DNA of 64,000 nt from Methanothrix soehngenii GP6 (lineage in GTDB: Archaea; Halobacteriota; Methanosarcinia; Methanotrichales; Methanotrichaceae). The notes under the pieces are model-generated. The model did no database searches and was not told the DNA's origin. It worked only from the letters and a program-made list of their open reading frames with translations. The DNA lies in the NCBI RefSeq assembly GCF_000204415.1, contig NC_015416.1:2356001-2420000 (forward strand), written 5' to 3'. This document shows positions 8,757-15,842 of this stretch, piece by piece. A program made the position numbers and the translations under genes. Positions within the stretch are counted from its first letter, which is position 1, and every line of letters begins with the position of its first letter.

Positions 8757-9125
8757 CTAAAAACAACCATAAAGATTGAAAATATTAACGCAGGAATTTA
8801 AAGCTCTTCTAATTGGTGCTAAATCGAAACCCTCACTGGTTGGTTCAAAGTTCTTAACTGATGAATGATCCTTCATGGCAGTCTTACGGTTAGATGCAAC
8901 GCGATTGATAGCCCTGATTGCCAGATTGGCAGAAAGACCAAACTTAGCTCGAACATCTTGGTATACAATGCCCTGAATACGGACCTTATTTCTAAGCTTA
9001 GCAGGCGTATTCTGGTTTATCCAATTGCAGGCATCCGCAAAGGCTTTCAGAGTATCCTCCATCTCTTCGGCCTGGGAGTCTGTTGGACTTAACTTGCATC
9101 GGACGGTTAACACCTGCTCAGTCAT
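8757..9125 (-). pseudogene. tnpB: TnpB (IS605 OrfB) N-terminal fragment
   Basis: 122 residues that match the start of TnpB-type RNA-guided nucleases: VLTVRCKLSPTDSQAEEME, then FADACNWINQNTPA and the KFGLSANLAIRAINRVA helix. A full TnpB has about 370-420 residues with the RuvC D-E-D triad; all of that is missing and the sequence ends in unrelated residues (NIFNLYGCF). The 3' part was lost on the side facing the IS5-like element. Confidence 0.75.
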
Positions 9126-9186
9126 CAGTAGGCAGTATAGTCACTAAGTGATATATAGGTTTTGGTGGGCTACTTACGGCTTTCCT

Positions 9187-9207
9187 CCCCGCCCTGAAGA
9201 GCGGGGC
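9187..9207 (-). repeat. IS200/IS605-type end hairpin
   Basis: CCCCGC ... GCGGGGC forms a 6-7 bp stem with an 8-nt loop, the usual imperfect palindrome at IS200/IS605 ends. It lies just upstream of the tnpB fragment, so it is the left-end remnant of that element. Confidence 0.5.
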
Positions 9208-9481
9208 TTCCAGCCTGTGTTTATGTGAAAGCCTGTTGTCCATGAGAAATGAATCCGAACGGTTGCTGTTTGGCGGCCGGACATAGGCAAAGCCGTCAAT
9301 ACGGCATTTTATGATCGTTTAGATCGATTAGATCATTTTTTAAAGCATAGCTAATCCAATCAAATCGATATCTGCGCTATGAAGAGCCCCTTGCTTCTCG
9401 TCAAGTCGTCAATAATATCTGAGCTGAAAAATGGTCCATGTTATGCAATAAAAATTATATATTACAAAATCACACGCTTGA

Positions 9482-9494
9482 TTATATATAAATA
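9482..9494 (+). promoter_or_regulatory. Strong TATA box of the RiPP-like operon
   Basis: TTATATATAAATA is one of the best archaeal TATA matches in the window. It predicts a transcript start near 9510 and a leader of roughly 30 nt before the ATG at 9542. No other such box is seen before the following two genes, which fits one transcript for all three. Confidence 0.6.
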
Positions 9495-9541
9495 GCTAGA
9501 ACACTTGCGTACCCAAATTTAGATAAATACTTATACGAATA

Positions 9542-9982
9542 ATGCAAGTATTAAATATGTCAATAAGTGAAGCGTCTGGGGACATTCCCAGAAGAAAGAT
9601 TCCGAAATTCAGAGCAACAAAGGCACAGCTTAAAGATATGAAAACCGCAGCGGCTATTTTAAACATGCTCTCTGAAAAGCCGGAAGTCCTTAAGAAATTG
9701 GGTGATGAATACTTGGAAGCATCCAATGCACCGGAGGAAGAAAGGGATTTTGCAGAGTATGAGTTGAGACAAAATGTGCTTAGGACCTTGACTGAGAACA
9801 TAAAGCAAATCCCAGAAGAAGAGCTCGAAAGGAATATCGACATCGTATTAGGCCCATGGTGGCCATGGTGGCCTAGATATAGAATGCCACCAATAATCAA
9901 GGATTACGGCTATTATTGGTCTGGGGAGGGTATTGAGTTTCAGCCGCGAGGATTGGAGATGAGAAGGCAACGAAGAAGATAA
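9542..9982 (+). CDS. Candidate RiPP precursor with Trp/Pro/Tyr-rich C-terminal core
   Basis: 146 residues; a second possible start (MSIS) is at 9557. Residues about 20-100 are a charged, helical leader-like part (KAQLKDMKTAAAILNMLSEK, EEERDFAEYELRQNVLRTL). From about 104 the composition changes abruptly: VLGPWWPWWPRYRMPP, then DYGYYWSGEG, and a basic end (MRRQRRR). The WWP pair is encoded by a tandem 9-bp repeat, CCATGGTGG twice (from 9855). There are no membrane segments or signal peptide. It is followed by PqqD-like and cobalamin radical SAM genes on the same strand, so a leader plus modified core is the natural reading. No named precursor family recognised; a structural protein is the alternative. 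Confidence 0.6.
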   Translation: MQVLNMSISEASGDIPRRKIPKFRATKAQLKDMKTAAAILNMLSEKPEVLKKLGDEYLEASNAPEEERDFAEYELRQNVLRTLTENIKQIPEEELERNIDIVLGPWWPWWPRYRMPPIIKDYGYYWSGEGIEFQPRGLEMRRQRRR

Positions 9983-10036
9983 TAAGCCGACGAAGAGGAT
10001 GATCCAGATAAAAAGCTGATGAAGAGGACAGTCTAA

Positions 10037-10522
10037 ATGCCGCAAGAGATCGAGTACGATCAACCCGCAGTCGCCACTTTTTCGCCTCTGAGGTCTAAGG
10101 ATGCTGAAGATCCGTATAGAGATCTGATCAATAATATAGGTTCCATCTTAAGCGAAAGAAAGTTGATCAAAAGCGAGGTGGTATTGCCCAAAAAGGAGAA
10201 ATTGGTGGTAAATTATCCGGACTACGCATTTGCTCATCCTATTCGCTTGCATCCCTCATGTTGGGTAGATGATGGAGATCATCTTGCAGGCGTACACCCT
10301 AAATCCAGTCTTCCCTTTTTTATTAACTCTTCTGGCTCAATCATTTGTCGCCTTTGCACAGGAAAAAATAGTATTAAAGAGATACAAAAAGAGCTCAAAG
10401 AAATCTGGTTTTCAGTTGCCGATGATGTATTATTAAGGGATGGACTATCCTTCCTGATGCTGCTGGAAGAGATGAATCTAATAGAATTTGTGGGGCGGAA
10501 AATTGAAGGTACTGCTCATTAA
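10037..10522 (+). CDS. PqqD-domain (RiPP recognition element) protein
   Basis: 161 residues. The C-terminal ~75 residues match the PqqD winged-helix pattern: HPKSSLPFFINSSGSIICRL (strand pair, then ILxL-type helix), TGKNSIKEIQKELKE, and LSFLMLLEEMNLIEFVG. PqqD domains bind leader peptides and present them to radical SAM enzymes. The N-terminal ~80 residues are an unrecognised extension with HPIRLHPSCWVDDGDH. It sits 54 bp after the precursor-like gene and overlaps the radical SAM gene, so the three form one unit. Confidence 0.75.
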   Translation: MPQEIEYDQPAVATFSPLRSKDAEDPYRDLINNIGSILSERKLIKSEVVLPKKEKLVVNYPDYAFAHPIRLHPSCWVDDGDHLAGVHPKSSLPFFINSSGSIICRLCTGKNSIKEIQKELKEIWFSVADDVLLRDGLSFLMLLEEMNLIEFVGRKIEGTAH

Positions 10523-11846
10523 TCCCCCTGGTTGGGTTGGAGATAGAATCCCGTTAGGTTACGATCTAGTGCCATCGGTGCCTTTGGGTTTGGGCTACCT
10601 TGCATCAACTATGGAATCTGAAGGCATAACTGCTAAGATCGTTGACATGGATTGGGGTGGTTTTTCCAAAGAGGAATTAGTCGATATGATATCGAAATTC
10701 GATCCTGATATCATAGGAATAACATCCTTCACCTCCAATTATGCAAATGCTGTGGACATTGCCAAAGCAGCAAAATCGCACAATCCTAATATCAAAATAG
10801 TATTCGGTGGCGTACATGCTACATTCATCCATCGAGATGTGTTGCACACGATTCCTGAAGTGGACATAGTTGTTCGATATGAAGGAGAGCGAGCGATATG
10901 CGAAATCTGTGATGCTCTGGATAGGGGAAGAAAGCTAGAAAATGTCAAAGGAATCAGCTTTCGCCATGATAATCGGGTATTTTCCACACCACTTAGGCAT
11001 AGGATAGAGAATCTTGATAGCATACCATTCCCCGCTTTTCATCTATTGGAGCCCTCGATTGAGCATTACATAGGGGAGGGAAAAGAGAAGGGCTTTCCCA
11101 TAATAACTACTCGAGGATGCCCCTTCAATTGCATATTTTGTTCCACAGCAGCACTTCACGGTCGCAAATACCGTACAAGAAGCGCAAATAATGTCTTAGA
11201 TGAGATGGAATTTGTACAAGATAAATACAAAATAAATGTAATCAGCTTTGCAGATGATAATTTCACCATGAAACGAAATAGAGTTATCGAACTATGCAGA
11301 GGCATTAAAGAAAGACATCTCGATTTTGAATGGGGTTGCAGCGCCAGGGTGGACTTATTATCAAAGGATTTATTGGAGGTGATGAATTCCTCTGGCTGCA
11401 AAAATATATTTTTCGGTATAGAATCCGCATCTCAAAGGGTACTTGATACGGTTAAGAAGGGCTTTAGCATTGAGAAAGCAAAGGAGATGGTAAAGCTCAC
11501 TGAGAAAATGGGAATAAAAACACATTGTTCATTTATCCTAGGCTTGCCGAACGAGACCGTGGAATCGATAGACGAGATGATCAGATTTGTTGAAGAGACT
11601 ATGCCATCGGGAAGAGTGCTTCCTAACGTTTTGGAAATACTTCCCGGCACCGAGCTATGGGATAAAGAGAGCGAATATTTTGGAAATACGCCATCCATAC
11701 CAGCTGCAGACATAATCAGAGTTCAATTGGAGCTTTTCTACAAATTCTTTGAGATAAGTTCAAAAGGGAGGGAATTGCTTACGATTGAGCCACCAGATAT
11801 TGAGATCATTGGCGGATCGACTGCATTTGCGCAGACGCAAATGTAA
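10503..11846 (+). CDS. Cobalamin-binding radical SAM enzyme
   Basis: 447 residues from the TTG at 10503, which puts KVLLINPPG (the normal first strand of B12-binding radical SAM proteins) at the N-terminus and has GGGGCGG upstream; a TTG at 10488 adds five residues. Residues 1-140 are the Rossmann-like cobalamin domain (VPLGLGYLASTMESEG, IIGITSFTSNY, IVFGGVHATF). The radical SAM motif CPFNCIFC has Cys near 206, 210 and 213. A C-terminal ~60-residue extension follows. Such enzymes methylate unactivated carbons or phosphorus, or make rings; the PqqD partner points to a peptide substrate, probably the Trp-rich protein upstream. Codon and base composition are A+T-rich like its two partners. Confidence 0.88.
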   Translation: MKVLLINPPGWVGDRIPLGYDLVPSVPLGLGYLASTMESEGITAKIVDMDWGGFSKEELVDMISKFDPDIIGITSFTSNYANAVDIAKAAKSHNPNIKIVFGGVHATFIHRDVLHTIPEVDIVVRYEGERAICEICDALDRGRKLENVKGISFRHDNRVFSTPLRHRIENLDSIPFPAFHLLEPSIEHYIGEGKEKGFPIITTRGCPFNCIFCSTAALHGRKYRTRSANNVLDEMEFVQDKYKINVISFADDNFTMKRNRVIELCRGIKERHLDFEWGCSARVDLLSKDLLEVMNSSGCKNIFFGIESASQRVLDTVKKGFSIEKAKEMVKLTEKMGIKTHCSFILGLPNETVESIDEMIRFVEETMPSGRVLPNVLEILPGTELWDKESEYFGNTPSIPAADIIRVQLELFYKFFEISSKGRELLTIEPPDIEIIGGSTAFAQTQM

Positions 11847-11920
11847 ATGGATATAATCCAATAATAGTTCTAATAATATTTTTATATAGTTAATGTGATA
11901 ATTGCGGGCCGGCCCCGCAG

Positions 11921-12019
11921 GCTTGTTCAAGAGCAGAAGAGGCGCTGGCCATCTTCGAGCAGATCGAGAGCTCCTGCGCGGAGCGTGTGCGGAGGCAGCT
12001 GGCGGAATGGCCGGGATAA
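11921..12019 (+). pseudogene. Relic of the 3' end of an NB-ARC/TPR gene
   Basis: 33 codons read ALAIFEQIESSCAERVRRQLAEWPG before a stop; this is nearly the C-terminus of the TPR protein at 13227-15383 (ALAIYEQIKSPIAERVRLQLAEWQR). Nothing of the rest of the gene is found upstream, where the A+T-rich RiPP-like cluster ends. It marks a former second copy whose body was deleted or replaced. Confidence 0.7.
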
Positions 12020-12066
12020 GGTGGCAAGGGCATGTCCAGGGACTATCCCGCTCTATAATTATGGCC

Positions 12067-12432
12067 CTAGATAGCAGAAACGTCGTTGAACATCAAGCAT
12101 TCAGCCAATTTCGCATTTACATCTCGTTTGAGATCATCATCTGCTTTCCCGAGTATGCCCTCAATGAACATCTTCTCCAGGGTCGCTATCTTGTCGATTA
12201 GGAGCCAAGACTCCTCTTTCAATCCTGTTGCTTTGAAGGAGAGCGTGCCTTTGCGTATTAACAAATCCGATGGCAATGGAGGATCTGGACGTTGTGTAGT
12301 CATGGGGGCTATGGTCACATCCAAATGTCCTTCATGAAGGACTAAAGCAGGCCTCAGCTTTGTGGAACTGAGATCTGTAAAAGGAAAGTGAACTAAAACT
12401 ATGCTTCCCTTAGGCATTCTGGGAACTTGCAT
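12067..12432 (-). CDS. MazF/PemK-type mRNA endonuclease toxin
   Basis: 121 residues. The PemK-like pattern is clear: MPKGSIVLVHFPFTDLSSTKLRPALVL (the GDIVLVxFPFTD..KxRPALVL motif), then VTIAPMTTQ and the STIxK-equivalent LLIDKIATLEK. MazF toxins cleave mRNA and are held by a co-transcribed antitoxin. Its start follows the antitoxin stop by 1 bp. Translation may begin at the second Met (MPKGS), five residues in. Confidence 0.85.
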   Translation of the reverse strand: MQVPRMPKGSIVLVHFPFTDLSSTKLRPALVLHEGHLDVTIAPMTTQRPDPPLPSDLLIRKGTLSFKATGLKEESWLLIDKIATLEKMFIEGILGKADDDLKRDVNAKLAECLMFNDVSAI

Positions 12433-12433
12433 G

Positions 12434-12607
12434 CTACCTGAATCTGACTTTAAGATCCTCTACGGTATAAATATCAGGCTCATTTTCGAGAAGCGAGGCT
12501 AAAGCCCTCTCGGATAGTCTCATAAGGCCTCTGGTAATTGCTCTGTCTTCGCCAAGCTCCGACAGATCGCAAGGAAGTTGCGAGGTCTCCCCTGAACTCT
12601 CACACAT
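12434..12607 (-). CDS. Antitoxin for the MazF-type toxin
   Basis: 57 residues from the ATG at 12605-12607. The helical C-terminus (AITRGLMRLSERALASLLENEPDIYTVEDLKVRF) is the part expected to wrap the toxin. A longer reading to 12715 exists, but GTTTTAAATA at 12631-12640 lies about 28 bp upstream of the ATG chosen here, the spacing of a leaderless archaeal start. It is not a recognised MazE/AbrB antitoxin; identity rests on position and size. Confidence 0.65.
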   Translation of the reverse strand: MCESSGETSQLPCDLSELGEDRAITRGLMRLSERALASLLENEPDIYTVEDLKVRFR

Positions 12608-12630
12608 AGATACTACTTGTGGATTCTTGA

Positions 12631-12640
12631 TATTTAAAAC
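12631..12640 (-). promoter_or_regulatory. TATA box for the antitoxin-toxin pair
   Basis: GTTTTAAATA on the minus strand, about 28 bp upstream of the antitoxin ATG at 12607. Confidence 0.45.
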
Positions 12641-12788
12641 ATGGGTGGAAAATAGCCTGCTATCGAGAGTTGAGCGAGTTCCTGGACCTGAGCCGGTCAG
12701 AGCTACCCAGATCATCCTACCTGAGCATCAAATCCAGAAAGGCTTATCATTTCAGCCCTCTCAACACACCATCAAGGATGTGATGCAG

Positions 12789-13217
12789 ATGGATCCATTA
12801 ACGCTGGCCGTCATAGCCGCCCCGTTTGTGGCCAAAGGGGCGGAAGCCTTCTCCAGCTCGGCAGGCGATAAGCTGGGCGCAAAGGTCGGGGAGCTATGTC
12901 AGGCGGTGATAGACAAGTTCAGGGGCGACTCCGATGCAGAGGAAACTCTGGCCCTCGCCCAGAAGAGGCCGGACTCCAAAGGGCAGCAGAGTGCGCTCGA
13001 AGAGATTCTGGCGGAGAAGCTAAAGGACGACCAGGATTTCGCAGCAAAGGTGCAGAGGCTGGTGGACGATCTGCAGAAAGGAGGCGGCGGCAGGACGGCC
13101 TTCGACCAGCGGGGCCAGACTGTGCACGGCTCGCAGACCAATATTGCGGGAAATGTCAACAGGCCTGTTCTCTCTGGAAACTTCAGCGGCCCGGTGAACA
13201 CGGACAAATCCAAGTAA
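12789..13217 (+). CDS. Small partner protein of a STAND (NB-ARC) module
   Basis: 142 residues from MDPLTLAVIAAP (an in-frame ATG two codons earlier, at 12783, is also possible). An N-terminal hydrophobic helix (LAVIAAPFVAKGAEAF) leads to an alanine-rich helical region of about 75 residues. The C-terminal ~45 residues are a Gly/Asn-rich stretch, FDQRGQTVHGSQTNIAGN then VLSGNFSGPVNT, which looks like a short beta-solenoid-type repeat. The start of that stretch recurs at the N-terminus of the NB-ARC protein encoded 9 bp downstream. Similar N-terminal helical modules accompany NB-ARC and caspase-like effectors in bacteria (from memory). Function not proved. Confidence 0.65.
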   Translation: MDPLTLAVIAAPFVAKGAEAFSSSAGDKLGAKVGELCQAVIDKFRGDSDAEETLALAQKRPDSKGQQSALEEILAEKLKDDQDFAAKVQRLVDDLQKGGGGRTAFDQRGQTVHGSQTNIAGNVNRPVLSGNFSGPVNTDKSK

Positions 13218-13226
13218 AAGCGAACC

Positions 13227-15383
13227 ATGCCAGATAATAAATCCCGTTTCGACCAGCGTGGCCAGAAGGTGATCGGCCAGCAGATCAATGTGGCAGGGGA
13301 CGCTACTCTCCCGCCTCCTCCTCTGGTCCTCGTCCCTCACCTGCCCGCTCCACCAAGGGACTTCACCGGCCGGGACGAGGAGCTAAAAGACCTTCTGGCA
13401 GACTTTGATCGGGGAGCCACCATCACCGGCCTGCGTGGCATGGGAGGCATCGGCAAGACGGCTCTAGCTTACGAATTAGCCGAGAAGCTTGCCAGGCGCT
13501 ATCCTGACGGCCAGATCCTGGTCGAGCTGAGGGGCACGGGCCCGGAGCCCATGACCCCAGCCGAGGCCATGGCCAAGGTTGTGAGGATCTATTATCCGGA
13601 GGCTAAGCTGCCAGGGAGCGAGGCGGAGTTGGCCAGGATCTACCACTCTCTCCTTCACGACTTGCGTGTGTTGATGCTGTTGGACAATGCCTTTAACGAC
13701 CGACAGGTGCGTCCTCTTTTGCCGCCAGCGGGCTGCGGAGTGATTGTAACCTCCCGCCGCAAGTTCACCCTCCCCGGTCTGGTGCCAATGGACCTGGATG
13801 TCCTGCCGGAGGATAAGGCGGTGGAGCTTCTGCTGAGATTATGGAATCCCGAGGCATCGCCATCCACAGAACAACTTAAAGACAAAGATCTGAGCAGAAT
13901 TGCATGCCTCTGCGGCTACCTGCCTCTAGCGCTGAGGGCAGCGGGAAGCTTGCTGGCCAACAGCCCTGACCTGAGCCCGGCTCAGCTAGCCCGAGATCTG
14001 CGGGACGAGCGCACCCGGCTGAAGCGCATCGGCAAGGAGGGCGTGGACCTGGATGTTGAATCCAGCTTCGGCCTGAGCTACAGCCGTCTGACTGAAGAGA
14101 CCGCCCGCGTTTTTCTCCTGCTCTCCGTCTTCCCTGCGGGCTTCGATGCCGCTGCAGAAGAGGTGGTCTGCCGGGACGAGGGTCACCGGCACCTGAGAGA
14201 GCTGATGCGCTGGAGCCTGGTTGAGTACCAATCACTGGGCGTAGAGTACGGGAGATATCACCTGCATGACATAGTGCGAATCTATGCCGCCTCCTGCTTG
14301 CAAGCCGGGGAGATGGGGGAGGCGGAAGAGCGCCATGCTGAACACTACTGGAGAGTACTCTCTGCTTCCAATGAGCAATACAAGCAGGGTGGGGAGAACC
14401 TCCTAGCAGGTCTGGCGCTTTTCGATCGGGAACGAGCCAACATCCTGGCAGGATGGAGCTGGGCGGAGAGGAACCTTAAGGATAGCCGTGCTGCCGACTC
14501 GCTCTGCAGCTCCTACCCAGGTGCAGGAGCATATGTGCTGAATCTGCGCCTGCATCCTCAGGAACAAATTCGTTGGCTGGAGACGGCCGCTGATGCGGCA
14601 AAACAAATGCAGGATCGAGGCGCTGAGGGCGCACACTTTGGTAACATAGGCTTGGCTTATGCCGACCGAGGCGAGACGGGAAAAGCCATCGTCTACTACC
14701 AGCAGGCCCTGACCATCACCAGGGAGATAGGGAACCGACAGGACGAAGGTGCTATACTAGGCAACCTGGGACGGGCCTACGCCAATCTAGGAGAGCCGCG
14801 TAAAGCTATCGAACATCACGATCAGGCACTGACCATATTTAAAGAGATAGGGGACCGGCGGGACGAAGGTACTACGTTGTGCAATATAGGCATTGCCTAT
14901 GCCGCCTTGGGCAAAATCCACAATGCCATAGAGTACTTCGAGCAGGCTTTCGCCATTGCTAGGGAGATTGAGGAACGAAGGAATGAAGGAATATGCCTAG
15001 GCTGCCTGGGCCAAGCCAATATCAATCTAGGCGAGATCCGAAAAGCCATCGACCACTACCAACAGGCTCTTGCCATTGCCAGGGAGATCGGAGATCGACG
15101 GAGCGAAGGAAATTCATTGGGCAGCCTGGGCACAGCTTATAAAAATTTAGGGGAACCGCACAAAGCCATCGAGCACTACGATCAGGCTCGGACCATTTTT
15201 AGAGAGATCGGGGATTGGAGGGGCGAAGGAAACTCCATCTGGAACATGAGCTTGGTCCTGAATGGCCTAGGGAATCGAGCCGAGGCCGTGAAGCTAGCAG
15301 GAGAGGCGTTGGCCATCTACGAGCAGATCAAGAGCCCGATTGCGGAGCGTGTGCGGCTGCAACTCGCGGAGTGGCAGAGGTAG
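13227..15383 (+). CDS. NB-ARC/TPR STAND NTPase
   Basis: 718 residues. Domains in order: N-terminal FDQRGQKVIGQQINVAGD motif shared with the upstream partner (residues 8-25); NB-ARC NTPase with Walker A GMGGIGKTAL (71-80), Walker B VLMLLDNAF, the sensor VIVTSRRKF and the CGYLPLALR (GLPL-like) motif; a winged-helix MHD-like region (YHLHDIVRIYA); then tetratricopeptide repeats of 40 residues from about 465 to 710, each with the AKAIEHYxQALxIxREIGDRxxEG pattern. STAND proteins oligomerise when the TPR sensor meets a trigger; many are antiphage sensors. There is no fused effector domain, so the partner protein may supply it or act as adaptor. The gene is G+C-rich. Confidence 0.88.
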   Translation: MPDNKSRFDQRGQKVIGQQINVAGDATLPPPPLVLVPHLPAPPRDFTGRDEELKDLLADFDRGATITGLRGMGGIGKTALAYELAEKLARRYPDGQILVELRGTGPEPMTPAEAMAKVVRIYYPEAKLPGSEAELARIYHSLLHDLRVLMLLDNAFNDRQVRPLLPPAGCGVIVTSRRKFTLPGLVPMDLDVLPEDKAVELLLRLWNPEASPSTEQLKDKDLSRIACLCGYLPLALRAAGSLLANSPDLSPAQLARDLRDERTRLKRIGKEGVDLDVESSFGLSYSRLTEETARVFLLLSVFPAGFDAAAEEVVCRDEGHRHLRELMRWSLVEYQSLGVEYGRYHLHDIVRIYAASCLQAGEMGEAEERHAEHYWRVLSASNEQYKQGGENLLAGLALFDRERANILAGWSWAERNLKDSRAADSLCSSYPGAGAYVLNLRLHPQEQIRWLETAADAAKQMQDRGAEGAHFGNIGLAYADRGETGKAIVYYQQALTITREIGNRQDEGAILGNLGRAYANLGEPRKAIEHHDQALTIFKEIGDRRDEGTTLCNIGIAYAALGKIHNAIEYFEQAFAIAREIEERRNEGICLGCLGQANINLGEIRKAIDHYQQALAIAREIGDRRSEGNSLGSLGTAYKNLGEPHKAIEHYDQARTIFREIGDWRGEGNSIWNMSLVLNGLGNRAEAVKLAGEALAIYEQIKSPIAERVRLQLAEWQR
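14625..15290 (+). repeat. Tandem 120-bp repeats encoding TPR units
   Basis: About five to six 120-bp units within the NB-ARC/TPR gene, each encoding one 40-residue TPR (units start near GxLGxAYxxLGE). Similarity between units is high enough for slippage or recombination to change repeat number. Confidence 0.7.
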
Positions 15384-15481
15384 AAAAGTCTCGTAAAGAG
15401 CTCTTTCATGCAGGAGGAGCCATCCCTGAGACAGGGCAACCACTTTTTCATTTATTGCAGAAGCAAGCTACATACTGTTCG

Positions 15482-15637
15482 TTTGTGAATCCTGCCTTTT
15501 TATCAGCCTTTTAAGAAGGCCCAACTCCAAGATCTCTATCTCTATGAACAGGCATTGATAAATGGATGTCGCTTCCTTCTTTGATAAAGATATAGTGACT
15601 GCCTTCAATATGATTTATTGTCCAGCCTGCGATCGAA
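15482..15637 (-). pseudogene. hicA: Decayed hicA
   Basis: Directly after the HicB-like stop, the minus strand reads IAGWTINHIEGSHYIFIKEG, SDIHLSMPVHRDRDLGVG, then needs a -1 correction near 15520 (one extra C) to continue LLKRLIKRQD. This is the HicA double-stranded-RNA-binding fold including the catalytic-type GSH motif. The N-terminal ~20 residues are missing and the frame is broken, so it is a dead toxin gene. Confidence 0.65.
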
Positions 15638-15823
15638 TTATGCTATCTTAAGCCGCCTCGCTGCGTCCTTGAGCCGGGATTTCAGGCACCCAATTATTGC
15701 CTCGTTTATGTTTTCCAGAGCATCCTCAAGGCCCTCTCCTTCAGAAAGGCATCCTTTAAGGTCTGGACACTCGGCAACATATATGCCTTCATCGTCCTTC
15801 TCTATGATAATGTTGAATTCCAT
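15638..15823 (-). CDS. hicB: HicB-like antitoxin (solitary)
   Basis: 61 residues: MEFNIIIEKDDEGIYVAECPDLKGCLSEGE and the following EDALENINEAI helix are the standard HicB partial RNase H fold. It lacks the C-terminal DNA-binding domain, like many short archaeal HicBs. Its toxin partner downstream is wrecked. It lies 19 bp downstream of the radical SAM gene on the same strand. Confidence 0.8.
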   Translation of the reverse strand: MEFNIIIEKDDEGIYVAECPDLKGCLSEGEGLEDALENINEAIIGCLKSRLKDAARRLKIA

Positions 15824-15842
15824 TGCATTGCTGATTCTTCAA

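Larger units (their letters stand above)
9126..9541. other. Non-coding stretch between tnpB fragment and RiPP-like cluster
   Basis: Holds the IS605 end hairpin at 9187-9207 and, from about 9290 on, strongly A+T-rich sequence without a convincing gene. Short GATCGATT/GATTAGATC-type dyads occur near 9315-9335. The last 60 bp contain the promoter of the downstream cluster. Confidence 0.5.

Noticed and set aside
14625-15290. Regular ~120-bp repeats resembling an array
   Set aside because: They are in frame, encode 40-residue TPR units and have no spacers; not CRISPR.
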